A model generated the notes under the pieces. That model was given only the letters and a program-made list of their open reading frames with translations. It made no database searches and had not been told where the DNA came from. Positions 8,804 through 17,442 of a stretch of 64,000 nt of DNA are shown here, piece after piece (the stretch's first letter is position 1; each line of letters opens with the position of its first letter). The DNA comes from Caldifarciminota bacterium. GTDB taxonomy: Bacteria > Hydrothermota > Hydrothermia > UBA1063 > CAJXJZ01. A program made the position numbers and the translations under genes. The stretch lies in assembly GCA_026986775.1 (NCBI GenBank), contig JALSNX010000001.1, forward strand, positions 1 through 64,000. Direction: 5' to 3'.

Positions 8804-9697
8804 TTACCACTTACACTGTAACTGCAAAATAATATCCTTTGTATTATCCCCTGAAAGTCCTTTTATATAATTAACATACAGCTTGAAATGGCTGAACTCC
8901 TTAACGAGCCCCGCCCAGATCCTTCGCTCTGGTAAATCATTTGAGTCCACATCAACATACAGATCCTCAAACCTCAAAAGAGACTTAAGACCTTTTAAAA
9001 TATACACTCCAGCCTGCACATAGTAACCCAGGTCATTTCTCTTTATTGTAGAAGAGTCAGACATCACGAATAGAGGCTCTACCGTAAATATTAATCTTTT
9101 GGGCCTTAGGTCCAGATATAATCCTGCCAGTTTTTCTCGTTTTGATGTTTCCTTTCTTTCATAAGTATATAAACCCGCCTTAATCCAGTTCCTTCTGTAT
9201 CCCAATTTAAACAGCATATCCTTCATACCATCAACATCTTTGTAGCTATTTTGGGGACCATTAAAAACTCCAGATTTTACATACACGCAATCTCTAAAAA
9301 AATACGAAGCCTCAATACCAACCTGCCTCCACATACCGTATTTTTTCGCAATTAAGGGATAATCCACAAAGTCAAGGGCAGTGGAACTATGGGGCATGTA
9401 AAAAGTAAAATCTGGAAGGAATCTTCCAATCTTAATCATAAAGTTCCGGCTCTTATAGTTCATATATGCATCTAAGAGTGTCGGATTTTTAAGAAAATCC
9501 ATCTGCATTTTAAACTCAAGTGACTTACCTTCTTTCACTTTGAAAATAAGACGGGTTCTCCTTAAAGAGAGGGTATTATCATCCCGGTCTCTGTATCTGT
9601 AATACACCTGTGTAAATCCATGAACATTTAGCTTTCTGCCATCCACATTATACAGCTCAAATGATATTATTGATAAGAGCAACACAAATGCCTGCAT
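8804..9697 (-). CDS. Outer-membrane porin-like protein (OprP type)
   Basis: I start at ATG 9697 (297 residues, MQAFVLLLSIIS) because a clear GGAGG lies just upstream and a signal peptide follows; the ORF track start adds 14 non-signal residues. The mature part is alternating beta-strand with many aromatic residues and resembles phosphate-selective porins O and P (KIGRFLPDFTFYMPHSS, DAYMNYK), though it is shorter than the roughly 400 residues typical. It ends with W, common for outer-membrane barrels. It may be a general porin. The substrate is unknown. Confidence 0.7.
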   Translation of the reverse strand: MQAFVLLLSIISFELYNVDGRKLNVHGFTQVYYRYRDRDDNTLSLRRTRLIFKVKEGKSLEFKMQMDFLKNPTLLDAYMNYKSRNFMIKIGRFLPDFTFYMPHSSTALDFVDYPLIAKKYGMWRQVGIEASYFFRDCVYVKSGVFNGPQNSYKDVDGMKDMLFKLGYRRNWIKAGLYTYERKETSKREKLAGLYLDLRPKRLIFTVEPLFVMSDSSTIKRNDLGYYVQAGVYILKGLKSLLRFEDLYVDVDSNDLPERRIWAGLVKEFSHFKLYVNYIKGLSGDNTKDIILQLQCKW

Positions 9698-9776
9698 CTT
9701 TGCCTCCGTTTTTATAAAATTATATCGTATTATGCACATATTCTCAACTATAATTAAAAAGGATTCTGCACTGAAA

Positions 9777-10799
9777 TTACACGCTGAAAGGAATCGGAAT
9801 AAACGTTATAAAGAATATAAAAATACTCAAAAAACCAAGGAATTTTCCCTTAGAACTGAGAGGAGCCACGTGGTTAAGAATAGGTGGGTGATAAAGTCCC
9901 AGTAGTAAAAGCATAAAGTTCCAGAACCACCACCCTGGCCAGAAAAAGCCAAGCACGAGTAATACCATAAACACAATTCTGGAAATAACCCGGTGAAACT
10001 CACCAAACAAAGCAAAAGATACATGTCCGCCATCAAGCTGTCCTACAGGCAGAAGATTCAAAGACGTAACAAACATTCCAATCCAGCCAGCAAAAGCGAC
10101 AGGATGAAGCATAATATCGTATCCCTTACCCACTGTGCCATGAACTATATGGGTAAGAATATTAAAAACAAGGGGAGTACCTAATTTTAAGTGTCCTGCA
10201 GTACTTGATACAGGCACAATTTTTGATAGTGAAATACCGATTATACTTACAGGCAGTGCAACAAAAAAGCCCACTATAGGCCCCATACTCCCTATTTCCA
10301 TGAGAGCATCCTTATGGGTAATTGGAGATTTAACTTTTATAAAGGCTCCCATGGTGCCAATAAGAGGATGAGGAACTGGCAGGAAATATGGCAACGTGGC
10401 TTTAATTCCGTATCTTTTTGATGCAAGATAATGCCCCATTTCATGAAGTCCAAGAATTAACATAAGGGACAGAGAAAAGGGCAATCCTTTTAGTAAATCT
10501 ACAGGGTTTTTAAAGGGGTCAACCCCTGCATGTAGCGCACCCGCATAAAGTGTGGTAATGAAAGTAAGAAAAACCAAAAGAAAATGAACCCATATCTTCT
10601 TTTTCTGGGGTGGAATATGTAGTAAAGTCACTCTGTAGGCATCCACAACCCTGTCAATAGCAGCATATACATCCATTCTGGCAAGTTCATCCTGCATCTT
10701 TCTGGATAGTTCCTCCGCATCCCCTCTAAAGTATCCTATATAGGATGAATCTGTATAGGAAATCACGTTAAAATATCTGTCAATTATCGCCTCTACCAT
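9777..10799 (-). CDS. Site-2 protease family (M50) membrane metallopeptidase
   Basis: Taking ATG 10799, with GGAGG and AAAGG upstream, gives 340 residues. The zinc motif HEMGH sits at 119-123 and the third ligand motif at NLLPVGQLDGGH. At least six hydrophobic helices are visible. The first 75 residues are a small soluble domain. It resembles the EGY1/FtsH-independent S2P group rather than RseP, because no PDZ domain is present. It overlaps the amidohydrolase gene by 20 bases. The substrate is unknown. Confidence 0.85.
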   Translation of the reverse strand: MVEAIIDRYFNVISYTDSSYIGYFRGDAEELSRKMQDELARMDVYAAIDRVVDAYRVTLLHIPPQKKKIWVHFLLVFLTFITTLYAGALHAGVDPFKNPVDLLKGLPFSLSLMLILGLHEMGHYLASKRYGIKATLPYFLPVPHPLIGTMGAFIKVKSPITHKDALMEIGSMGPIVGFFVALPVSIIGISLSKIVPVSSTAGHLKLGTPLVFNILTHIVHGTVGKGYDIMLHPVAFAGWIGMFVTSLNLLPVGQLDGGHVSFALFGEFHRVISRIVFMVLLVLGFFWPGWWFWNFMLLLLGLYHPPILNHVAPLSSKGKFLGFLSIFIFFITFIPIPFSV

Positions 10800-12147
10800 A
10801 TACCTTTTTGCCCTCCACAAAAACAGTCTTTATATTACCATCAATATCAAGAACCACAAAATCTCCATAAAAACCTTTTCTCATTTTTCCTGTGTTTATC
10901 TTTAGCATGTCTGAACCTTTCTCTGTATAATACATTATAGATTCCTTAAACGTAAGTCTCTCCTCTTTTACCGGGTGATTCACTGCACCCTTTAATCCAT
11001 AAGCAGGCCCTTCTGGCATGGAATCTGAACCAAAAGCAAACATAATACCCATATTCCGCATACTCTTATATGGATGCATTAAAGAGAATGCGTTATCATA
11101 AAGAGATTCTTTATACATCTTCCACCATCTTTTTACAAAGTTTGGCTGCATTGAGATATGAACACCCTTTTTTTTCGCAATTTTTAAGGCTTCTTTATGT
11201 GGAAACTCAAAATGCTCTATCCGGTGGGCAAAATCCGGAAAATCCGGTATTACTTCAAGGGCAGTGTCAATCGCCCTTGTCCCTATGGCATGCATAAGTA
11301 CTTTAAAGCCATTTTTTTCATACTTTTTTATCTTTTCTCTGAGTATCGTTATATCATAAAAGGTTGCTTTTGCCTCTGAATCTCTATACGGTTTGTAGAA
11401 CGACGCCGTTCTACCACCAACTGAACCATCAAGAAATAACTTTATTCCCTCCACCTTTACTCTACCCTTCTTCCATCCTGTATTAAGTCCCCTCTCCAAG
11501 ACTAAAGAGAATGCATCTTCATAAAAGGCAACGGCAACCTTAATCTTTAACTTTCCCTTCCTGTCAAGATTTAAATAGGCATCAAATACATTTATATCCT
11601 TGGCAAAATCCAGAACTCCTGTAATGCCTTTTTTCAGGTATTTTTCCTGGGCTATCAGTATGCCCTTTTCAATTCTATCAACATCGGGTTTAAGTATTTC
11701 ATACAGTCTCAAAGGAAGATATTCCATTGCTATTCCCCGCTCAACATCCAGTGTATTATCTGGAATAATACCCTCAAAATAACGAATTGCAGGTGTGTTG
11801 AGTATCGCTATATGTCCGCACACCCTTCTAAGAAGTATGGGAGTGATTTTAGAAATCCTATCAAGGTCATCTTTTACTATGGACTTTTCATCAGTAAACA
11901 GGGTTTCATCATAATCAACAAAAATATTCAGTTCACCCGTCACAACCATAGATGCCACATACTCAAGTAATTCTTTTTTGCTCTTAAATCCCGAAAGGGA
12001 AGGATACTGCATGAAAAAGCCATGCTCTGCCATATGTGAATGGGTATCCACAAAGCCTGGAACTATGGACTGATTCTCTCCAAATACAGGCTCAATGTCC
12101 TCTTCAAAGCGGGAATCTTTTATAGATGAAATAAATCTGTCAATCAT
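10780..12147 (-). CDS. Amidohydrolase, YtcJ-like family
   Basis: 455 residues. Metal-dependent hydrolase features include VDTHSHM (HxH), VLMHAIGTRAIDTALE, RIEHFEFP, and the late metal motif FAFGSDSMPEGP. The segment KLFLDGSVGGRTASFY is typical of the Amidohydrolase_3/YtcJ group. The N-terminal composite beta domain is short, and the C terminus closes with VVLDIDGNIKTVFVEGKKVY, the usual returning strand. The reaction is probably amide or imine hydrolysis on an unknown substrate. It overlaps the M23 gene by eight bases and sits in a minus-strand run with the M50 protease. Confidence 0.82.
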   Translation of the reverse strand: MIDRFISSIKDSRFEEDIEPVFGENQSIVPGFVDTHSHMAEHGFFMQYPSLSGFKSKKELLEYVASMVVTGELNIFVDYDETLFTDEKSIVKDDLDRISKITPILLRRVCGHIAILNTPAIRYFEGIIPDNTLDVERGIAMEYLPLRLYEILKPDVDRIEKGILIAQEKYLKKGITGVLDFAKDINVFDAYLNLDRKGKLKIKVAVAFYEDAFSLVLERGLNTGWKKGRVKVEGIKLFLDGSVGGRTASFYKPYRDSEAKATFYDITILREKIKKYEKNGFKVLMHAIGTRAIDTALEVIPDFPDFAHRIEHFEFPHKEALKIAKKKGVHISMQPNFVKRWWKMYKESLYDNAFSLMHPYKSMRNMGIMFAFGSDSMPEGPAYGLKGAVNHPVKEERLTFKESIMYYTEKGSDMLKINTGKMRKGFYGDFVVLDIDGNIKTVFVEGKKVYGRGDN

Positions 12148-12952
12148 TCAAAAAATAAATAGGGTTGAGATAGCCATTTCTATTTCGCACCTCATAGTGC
12201 AGGTGCGGTCCTGTGGTATAGCCGGTTAATCCTACCTCACCAATGACCTCTCCACGCCTTACTTTTTTTCCTGGATACACTCTTATATTTTGAAGATGGC
12301 CATAAAAAGTTTTGTACTCATTACCATGCTTTATAATAACAACCTCTCCAAACCTCATGTCATGATAAACACTATCAACAACACCATAGGCAGTGGCTCT
12401 TACCACCGTTCCAACCTTTGCCCCTATATCCACCCCCCTATGAATGGGACCATAACCCCGCGTAATTATACCTTCAACGGGCATACCCTTTGGAGTTATA
12501 GAATCTTCTCTCAATACATAAAGCAAAAGGTCAGCCATACCGGGCGAAAAGCCGTATGTGTTTTCCTTTCGGTCTTCATATTGCGACTTTATATGCTCAT
12601 CAGATACGTTGCTGGAGGCTCCGGTATCAGAAAAAGGACGGATTTCAGGAGCCTTCTCATATCCAAGCATCGCATAGAGTTTTTTGCGGAGAAGTTCAAG
12701 TTTTTCCACCTTCTTCTCAAGTTCAACGATGTGCATATTCTGGGCTTTTAACCTTCTATTTTCCGCTTCAAGACGTTTTACCTTAAGGGCAGTAAGATAT
12801 ACCCTTCCATAAAAAATGATACCTGCTATTATGGATGCGAATAAAAGTATCAAAAAGTAAAGGGTGAGTTTAACAACCCACCCTTTTATCCTGTATCTTC
12901 TTATCTCTCCTGCATCAGAAGAGGTAATTATAACATCATATTCTTTCTTCAT
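12140..12952 (-). CDS. Membrane-anchored M23 (LytM) peptidase
   Basis: 270 residues: a short cytoplasmic tail, one membrane helix (about 27-50), a coiled coil (LKVKRLEAENRRLKAQN), then an M23 domain. Zinc motifs are HRGVD and GPHLHYEV, with FYGHL between them. All expected ligands are present, so it is likely an active peptidoglycan endopeptidase acting in the periplasm. It shares one base with the thioredoxin reductase gene upstream and overlaps the amidohydrolase downstream. Confidence 0.9.
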   Translation of the reverse strand: MKKEYDVIITSSDAGEIRRYRIKGWVVKLTLYFLILLFASIIAGIIFYGRVYLTALKVKRLEAENRRLKAQNMHIVELEKKVEKLELLRKKLYAMLGYEKAPEIRPFSDTGASSNVSDEHIKSQYEDRKENTYGFSPGMADLLLYVLREDSITPKGMPVEGIITRGYGPIHRGVDIGAKVGTVVRATAYGVVDSVYHDMRFGEVVIIKHGNEYKTFYGHLQNIRVYPGKKVRRGEVIGEVGLTGYTTGPHLHYEVRNRNGYLNPIYFLND

Positions 12953-13905
12953 CAGCCCTTGAGTTTCAAATCCTCATAAGCAGAAAGGGCAGCAATGGCG
13001 CCCTGAGCAGCAGCCACTATAACCTGAGCCACACCCCCTGTAATATCTCCTGCTGCATACACTCTCTGTACGTTTGTTCTCTGCGTATTGTCAGTTTCTA
13101 TGTATCCCCTCTCCGTGAGTTTAACACCAATCTCTTTTGCCAGTTCTGACTGCGGTAAGAGTCCAACATATATAAATACGCCATCTGTTTCAATGATTTT
13201 TTCTTCCTGCGTCTTTCTGTCTATATACTTTACCCCTTTAACTTTCTCATCACCAAATATCTCTGTAACCTGTGCATTGGTAATGTACTTTATACCACTT
13301 TTTTCAATCTTTTCTCTGTATGCCGCCTCACACATCCATCTGGGCATGAATTCAAGCACCGTAACATCAGCATTTATGTCTTTAAGGAAAAGGGCTGCTA
13401 TGGCACCTGAATTTCCACCACCAATCACAATAACTCTTCTATCCTTAAAGAAATAGCCGTCACAGGTCACACAGTAAGAAAGCCCCTTACCATAGTATTC
13501 CTTTTCACCTTTGACATTCAGATGTTTATGAGTTGTTCCCGTTGCAAAAATGATGGCAGAAGCCTCAATCTCTCCCTTTTCTGTGTCAAGCAGGAAAAGC
13601 CCCTTATCCTTTGTAATCTTTTTAATAGGATTCATATCAAGTATCTCGGCATACTCTTTTGCATGCTCTTTCATCTTCTGCATGAGTTCTTCGCCCTTGA
13701 TACCTTTAAATGGTGGGTAGTTTTCTATATATGGTGCCTCCGCTGCAAGTCCACCAATAACGTTTTTATCTATAACAATGGGCTTAAGACCCGACCTTCT
13801 GGCATAAATGGCAGCTGTGAGCCCCGCCGGACCCGCACCAATAATGGCAACATCACAGGACCTTTTCTCCTTAGCCTCTCCAAATGAAGATAAAATAAGT
13901 TCCAT
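12952..13905 (-). CDS. trxB: Thioredoxin reductase-like flavoprotein
   Basis: 317 residues. FAD-binding GAGPAGLTAAIYARRSG is near the N terminus, the redox pair is in SYCVTCDGYFF, the NAD(P) motif is VIVIGGGNSG, and the C-terminal FAD motif is YAAGDITGG. This is the low-molecular-weight thioredoxin reductase layout. The extra N-terminal dozen residues (MELILSSFGEAKEKR) are unusual. No thioredoxin gene is adjacent. It is preceded by AAAGGAGG and heads the minus-strand run down to the M50 gene. Confidence 0.88.
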   Translation of the reverse strand: MELILSSFGEAKEKRSCDVAIIGAGPAGLTAAIYARRSGLKPIVIDKNVIGGLAAEAPYIENYPPFKGIKGEELMQKMKEHAKEYAEILDMNPIKKITKDKGLFLLDTEKGEIEASAIIFATGTTHKHLNVKGEKEYYGKGLSYCVTCDGYFFKDRRVIVIGGGNSGAIAALFLKDINADVTVLEFMPRWMCEAAYREKIEKSGIKYITNAQVTEIFGDEKVKGVKYIDRKTQEEKIIETDGVFIYVGLLPQSELAKEIGVKLTERGYIETDNTQRTNVQRVYAAGDITGGVAQVIVAAAQGAIAALSAYEDLKLKG

Positions 13906-13980
13906 ATCTTTCCTCCTTTTAGTAAGTTATATTATTCTAATCTTTTTTGCAGGTATATCAAAAACCATTATATTTAGCGG

Positions 13981-14829
13981 TTATTCGCTTCTTGCGAGCC
14001 ACACGCCAGTAAGAACGAACAAAAGACCCAGAAGTGTGGCAGGATATATCTTCTCTTTTAAAACCACTGCAATGATTAAAAGAGATAGTGGAGGGGCAAG
14101 ATATATTAAAGATGCAATACTATGGACATTCTTTGCAATCTGAAGCGATGATAACCACACAAGAAAAGTTATCCCCATTTCAAATGTTCCGATATATAAG
14201 GAACCTATAAGTCCCCTTGTACCGGGCCACCTTATTCCCTGAATAAACAAAACAAAGAGCAGAAATGGGAGTGCAAATAAAAAACCCTGAAATAGCTTAT
14301 CTTCTGCATTTACTTTTATTTTCCTGTTTATATGCCAGTACACCGCCCATACCACAGTAGAGAGAAGAGCAAAAATCACACCCTTTAGATCACTTACAGC
14401 AAGCGCTCTATAGTCTCCCTTTGTTGCAACAAGGACCACCCCCAGAAAACCAAGTAAAATACCTGTAATGCTTCGCAATATCAATTTTTCTTTACCGAAA
14501 AGGACGGAAATAAGAACTAAAACTAAAGGCCAGAGGTAATTTATGCAGAGGGCCTGCTGGGCAAGAAGTCTATTATAGGCTTCAAAAAGGAGAATGTAAT
14601 ACAGAAAAGGATTTAAAATACCAAGAAAAATTGCTTTTTTGTTCCACTCTATCTTTCTTTTTTTAAAGAAAATGATGAAACCAGTTATTATAACCGTTGT
14701 AATTACAGCATAAAAGAGCATTTCATAAGGAGTTACATACCTTAAGGTCAGTTTAAATGCTGTTGCCACTGTACTCCAGAAAAATACAGCAATAAGAGAA
14801 AGTATATATGCCTTTGTTGAATTACGCAT
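13981..14829 (-). CDS. EamA/DMT family transporter
   Basis: 282 residues with about ten hydrophobic helices arranged as two EamA repeats (FFWSTVATAFKLTLRYVTPYE in the first; VVWAVYWHINRK in the second). These proteins export small metabolites across the inner membrane. The substrate cannot be inferred. It is monocistronic, between trxB and a divergent lipoprotein gene. Confidence 0.85.
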   Translation of the reverse strand: MRNSTKAYILSLIAVFFWSTVATAFKLTLRYVTPYEMLFYAVITTVIITGFIIFFKKRKIEWNKKAIFLGILNPFLYYILLFEAYNRLLAQQALCINYLWPLVLVLISVLFGKEKLILRSITGILLGFLGVVLVATKGDYRALAVSDLKGVIFALLSTVVWAVYWHINRKIKVNAEDKLFQGFLFALPFLLFVLFIQGIRWPGTRGLIGSLYIGTFEMGITFLVWLSSLQIAKNVHSIASLIYLAPPLSLLIIAVVLKEKIYPATLLGLLFVLTGVWLARSE

Positions 14830-14864
14830 ATATAAATTTTAAAGTGGATACCGTGTAATTACAC

Positions 14865-14893
14865 TTGACCGTCCACTTTCCAAATTGTAATAT
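14865..14893 (+). promoter_or_regulatory. Promoter for the lipoprotein pair
   Basis: TTGACC (14865-14870), a 17-bp spacer and TAATAT (14888-14893). The -10 is weaker than the -35. It is followed by an AGGAGGGAG ribosome site and the ATG at 14920. Confidence 0.6.
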
Positions 14894-14919
14894 TATGTTT
14901 ACCAAACAGGAGGGAGTTA

Positions 14920-15243
14920 ATGAAAAAACTCTTAGTACCGGCTTTTGGAGCTATGCTTCTTGTGATAGGTGCTTGCCAGATGCCCAATGTAAGCCAGATG
15001 AGCGCAAGAATAAATGAGAAACTGGCAAAAATAGAGGTTATGAATGAGAAAATAGACGACCTTGAATCCAAAATTGAAAAGATGCAGGAACAGATAGATG
15101 ACCTTGAAGAAAAAGTTGTAATTCTTGAAACAAAACTTGAGCAAAAACAGGGAGGGACTTCCCAGAGGTCTTATAAAAGAAGTGGTGGAACTTCTAACTC
15201 TGGAAGTCCTTACAAATCAAAAACAAAGAAGAAAATAAGATAA
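14920..15243 (+). CDS. Small coiled-coil lipoprotein
   Basis: 107 residues. The lipobox VIGAC places the lipidated Cys at residue 19. A heptad-rich segment (about 28-85, KIDDLESKIEKMQEQIDDLEEKV) forms a clear coiled coil, and the tail is Ser/Gly/Lys-rich (KSKTKKKIR). The design resembles Lpp-type or trimeric envelope spacers. The basic tail might contact peptidoglycan, but this is inference. It is co-transcribed with the next lipoprotein 16 bases downstream. Confidence 0.75.
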   Translation: MKKLLVPAFGAMLLVIGACQMPNVSQMSARINEKLAKIEVMNEKIDDLESKIEKMQEQIDDLEEKVVILETKLEQKQGGTSQRSYKRSGGTSNSGSPYKSKTKKKIR

Positions 15244-15259
15244 AAACAGGAGGTACAAC

Positions 15260-16006
15260 ATGAAGAAGGGAACTATAACTGCCCTGACTGTAATAATAAC
15301 AGGTGCAGTGCTCACACTGACAGGCTGTCCTGCAACCACAGTTGATACCCCATCAGTCTCATGGTCAGTAACACAGGACCAGGGTGGGATTACCTTTACA
15401 TGGGATGCCATTCAGGATGCAGATGGATACATAGTAAAATACAACGGTAAAGCAGATACCATTGAAGCCACAAGTTACACCCTCACAGAACCTGCAGCAG
15501 AGGTTGAGATAGTGGCCTATGCAGGTGATGAGGAATCAAATCCATGGGTTGGCAATTTCGCAGCAGTGGAAACCCAGAACCTTGACTGGTATACAAGAGC
15601 AGACACAGACCCCACACATCCAAGTGGTATTGGTTTCAAAAATGATGGCTCCGTGGTAACAATTTCCTATGCACAGGGTGACCACAATGCCATAGATTTC
15701 GTGGCTGACCAGGACAACTCCATCACAGCCATAGAGGCACTTGACGCCGATGTCAACAAGCAAAACGGAGTGGCCTATTCTGCTACATTTGACTATGCAA
15801 ACATGGATATTGCACCTACTACAGGCTATACTACTTACGAAGCAGTGGTACAGAATGGTACATTTGCATTGCTCAAGGACCTTGATGGTCAGAGAAACGA
15901 CAATGACATCTATGCAAAACTCATTGTTAAAGGTATTGATGGCACCAGATGGACAATTGACATAACGGTCCAGCCCATTGGTGGCTTAAGATGGCTCGTA
16001 AAGTAA
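15260..16006 (+). CDS. Lipoprotein with an FN3-like domain
   Basis: 248 residues with lipobox LTGC (Cys at about 23) and an SD AGGAGGT. Residues 30-100 form a fibronectin III-like beta sandwich (SVSWSVTQDQGGITFTWDAIQDADGYIVKYNG). The acidic second half is beta-rich and not recognised. It is exported and anchored, probably on the outer membrane. The gene ends directly before a strong terminator, so its operon has two genes. Its codons favour common forms and suggest high expression. Confidence 0.72.
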   Translation: MKKGTITALTVIITGAVLTLTGCPATTVDTPSVSWSVTQDQGGITFTWDAIQDADGYIVKYNGKADTIEATSYTLTEPAAEVEIVAYAGDEESNPWVGNFAAVETQNLDWYTRADTDPTHPSGIGFKNDGSVVTISYAQGDHNAIDFVADQDNSITAIEALDADVNKQNGVAYSATFDYANMDIAPTTGYTTYEAVVQNGTFALLKDLDGQRNDNDIYAKLIVKGIDGTRWTIDITVQPIGGLRWLVK

Positions 16007-16033
16007 CAATATAAAATCTGCAAAATAGGCACG

Positions 16034-16056
16034 GGGCGGCTCTGCCGCCCTTTTTT
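16034..16056 (+). terminator. Strong rho-independent terminator
   Basis: GGGCGGC, a TCT loop, GCCGCCC and six Ts form a textbook intrinsic terminator 28 bases after the lipoprotein stop. Confidence 0.92.
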
Positions 16057-16063
16057 ATAAAAA

Positions 16064-16720
16064 ATGAGCGAAAGAAGTAAAGTAGTAATCAGAGGCTTTG
16101 AAGCAAAATACTACGATGAACTTTTAAACGTTCTGAGTCTCTGGCAGTATCCCCGTTTTATAAAGCATATAATAAACAGGGAGACTAATGTTAATAAAGG
16201 TGATAAAGTAGCAGAATTAGGAGTCGGGAATGGAAGAAACGCCATACTCTTTGCCAACATAGTGCAGGACACAGGTAAAGTTGTGGGATTTGATATATCA
16301 GAAGACATGATAGAGAAGGCAAGGAAAAAGACAAAAAACTTTTCTAATATAGAAATCGTGCACCACAGTATACTTGAACCATATCCCGAAAAATACCGTA
16401 ACTTTTTTGATATTGCCTTTATATCTTTTGTTTTTCACGGCCTTGAAGACTATGAGAAGGATAGCATGCTTGAAAATCTGAAAATGATATTAAAACCTGC
16501 TGGTCGTTTCTATATACTTGACTACAATCAGGTGGATATAGAAAAAACACCGTTTTATTACAGATACTTTATTAAAAAACTTGAATGCCCGCTGGCACTT
16601 GAGTTTTTGAGTTATCCACTGGATGAAAACCTAAAAAAACACGGTTTTGTTTTGACAAAAAGATATCTGCACTTTAAAAATCTTCTGTCTTACTCTGAAT
16701 TTGTGCTTGAAAAGCCGTGA
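16064..16720 (+). CDS. Class I SAM-dependent methyltransferase
   Basis: 218 residues. Motif I is VAELGVGNGRNAILFA, the acidic loop is VVGFDISEDMIEKA, and motif IV-like DIAFISFVFHGLEDY follows. The target is unknown; UbiE/arsenite-type enzymes look similar. The start codon lies only eight bases after the terminator T-run and has no ribosome site, so translation may depend on readthrough or a very short leader. No better in-frame start exists before motif I. It overlaps the next gene by four bases. Confidence 0.8.
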   Translation: MSERSKVVIRGFEAKYYDELLNVLSLWQYPRFIKHIINRETNVNKGDKVAELGVGNGRNAILFANIVQDTGKVVGFDISEDMIEKARKKTKNFSNIEIVHHSILEPYPEKYRNFFDIAFISFVFHGLEDYEKDSMLENLKMILKPAGRFYILDYNQVDIEKTPFYYRYFIKKLECPLALEFLSYPLDENLKKHGFVLTKRYLHFKNLLSYSEFVLEKP

Positions 16721-17379
16721 GACTCAATAAGTTTGTAAGAGACGCACTCGGTATTTCAAGAAGAAGGGCAGACGCTCTTATTAAAGACGGTAAAATCACG
16801 GTAAACGGTAAAATCGTAAGAGAGCCTTTTTACGACACAGATGAAAACGATGTGGTAAAATACCAGGGTAGAACGCTTAAAATGGATGCGGAAAATGAGG
16901 TATATATTTATTACAAACCACGTGGGGTTGTCTCAACACTTTATGACCCTCATGCAGAGAAAACCATTTTCTCTGAACTTAACCTGAAAAAGGGCTTCAA
17001 GTTCGCAGGAAGACTTGACAAGGATTCAGAGGGGCTCATGGTTATTACAAACGATGGCAACCTGATACATAGGCTCACCCATCCATCTTATGAAACTAAA
17101 AAGGGGTATCTTGTATGGACAAAACGACCCATTACTGTGAAAGAGATAAAGTCCATGACAGAGGGCATTGAAGATAAGGGTGAATTTTTAAAGGTGGACT
17201 ATATTGAAAAAAGAGGCGAAAAACTGTATCTATTTGTGCTTCATGAGGGGAAAAAGAGGGAGATACGAAGACTCGTAAAGCGTTTTAATAATGAGGTTCT
17301 CCGCTTAAAGAGAATATTCATGGGAGAATTTTCACTGCCTCAAGATATGAAACCGGGTGAGTTAAGAAAAATACCTTAA
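16717..17379 (+). CDS. rRNA pseudouridine synthase, RsuA/RluB/E/F family
   Basis: 220 residues, GTG start overlapping the methyltransferase stop. An S4 RNA-binding domain (MRLNKFVRDALGISRRRADALIKDGKI) is followed by the synthase domain with GRLDKDSEGL, where Asp101 is catalytic. KKREIRRLVKRFN matches the conserved late motif. It isomerises a uridine in ribosomal RNA; 16S (RsuA) or 23S (RluB) specificity cannot be separated here. Confidence 0.92.
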   Translation: MRLNKFVRDALGISRRRADALIKDGKITVNGKIVREPFYDTDENDVVKYQGRTLKMDAENEVYIYYKPRGVVSTLYDPHAEKTIFSELNLKKGFKFAGRLDKDSEGLMVITNDGNLIHRLTHPSYETKKGYLVWTKRPITVKEIKSMTEGIEDKGEFLKVDYIEKRGEKLYLFVLHEGKKREIRRLVKRFNNEVLRLKRIFMGEFSLPQDMKPGELRKIP

Positions 17380-17442
17380 TTCACCTTGTTCTTTGCAAGA
17401 CATGCTTCGTATTTTATCCTTATAATAAACGGAGGTTTTATT

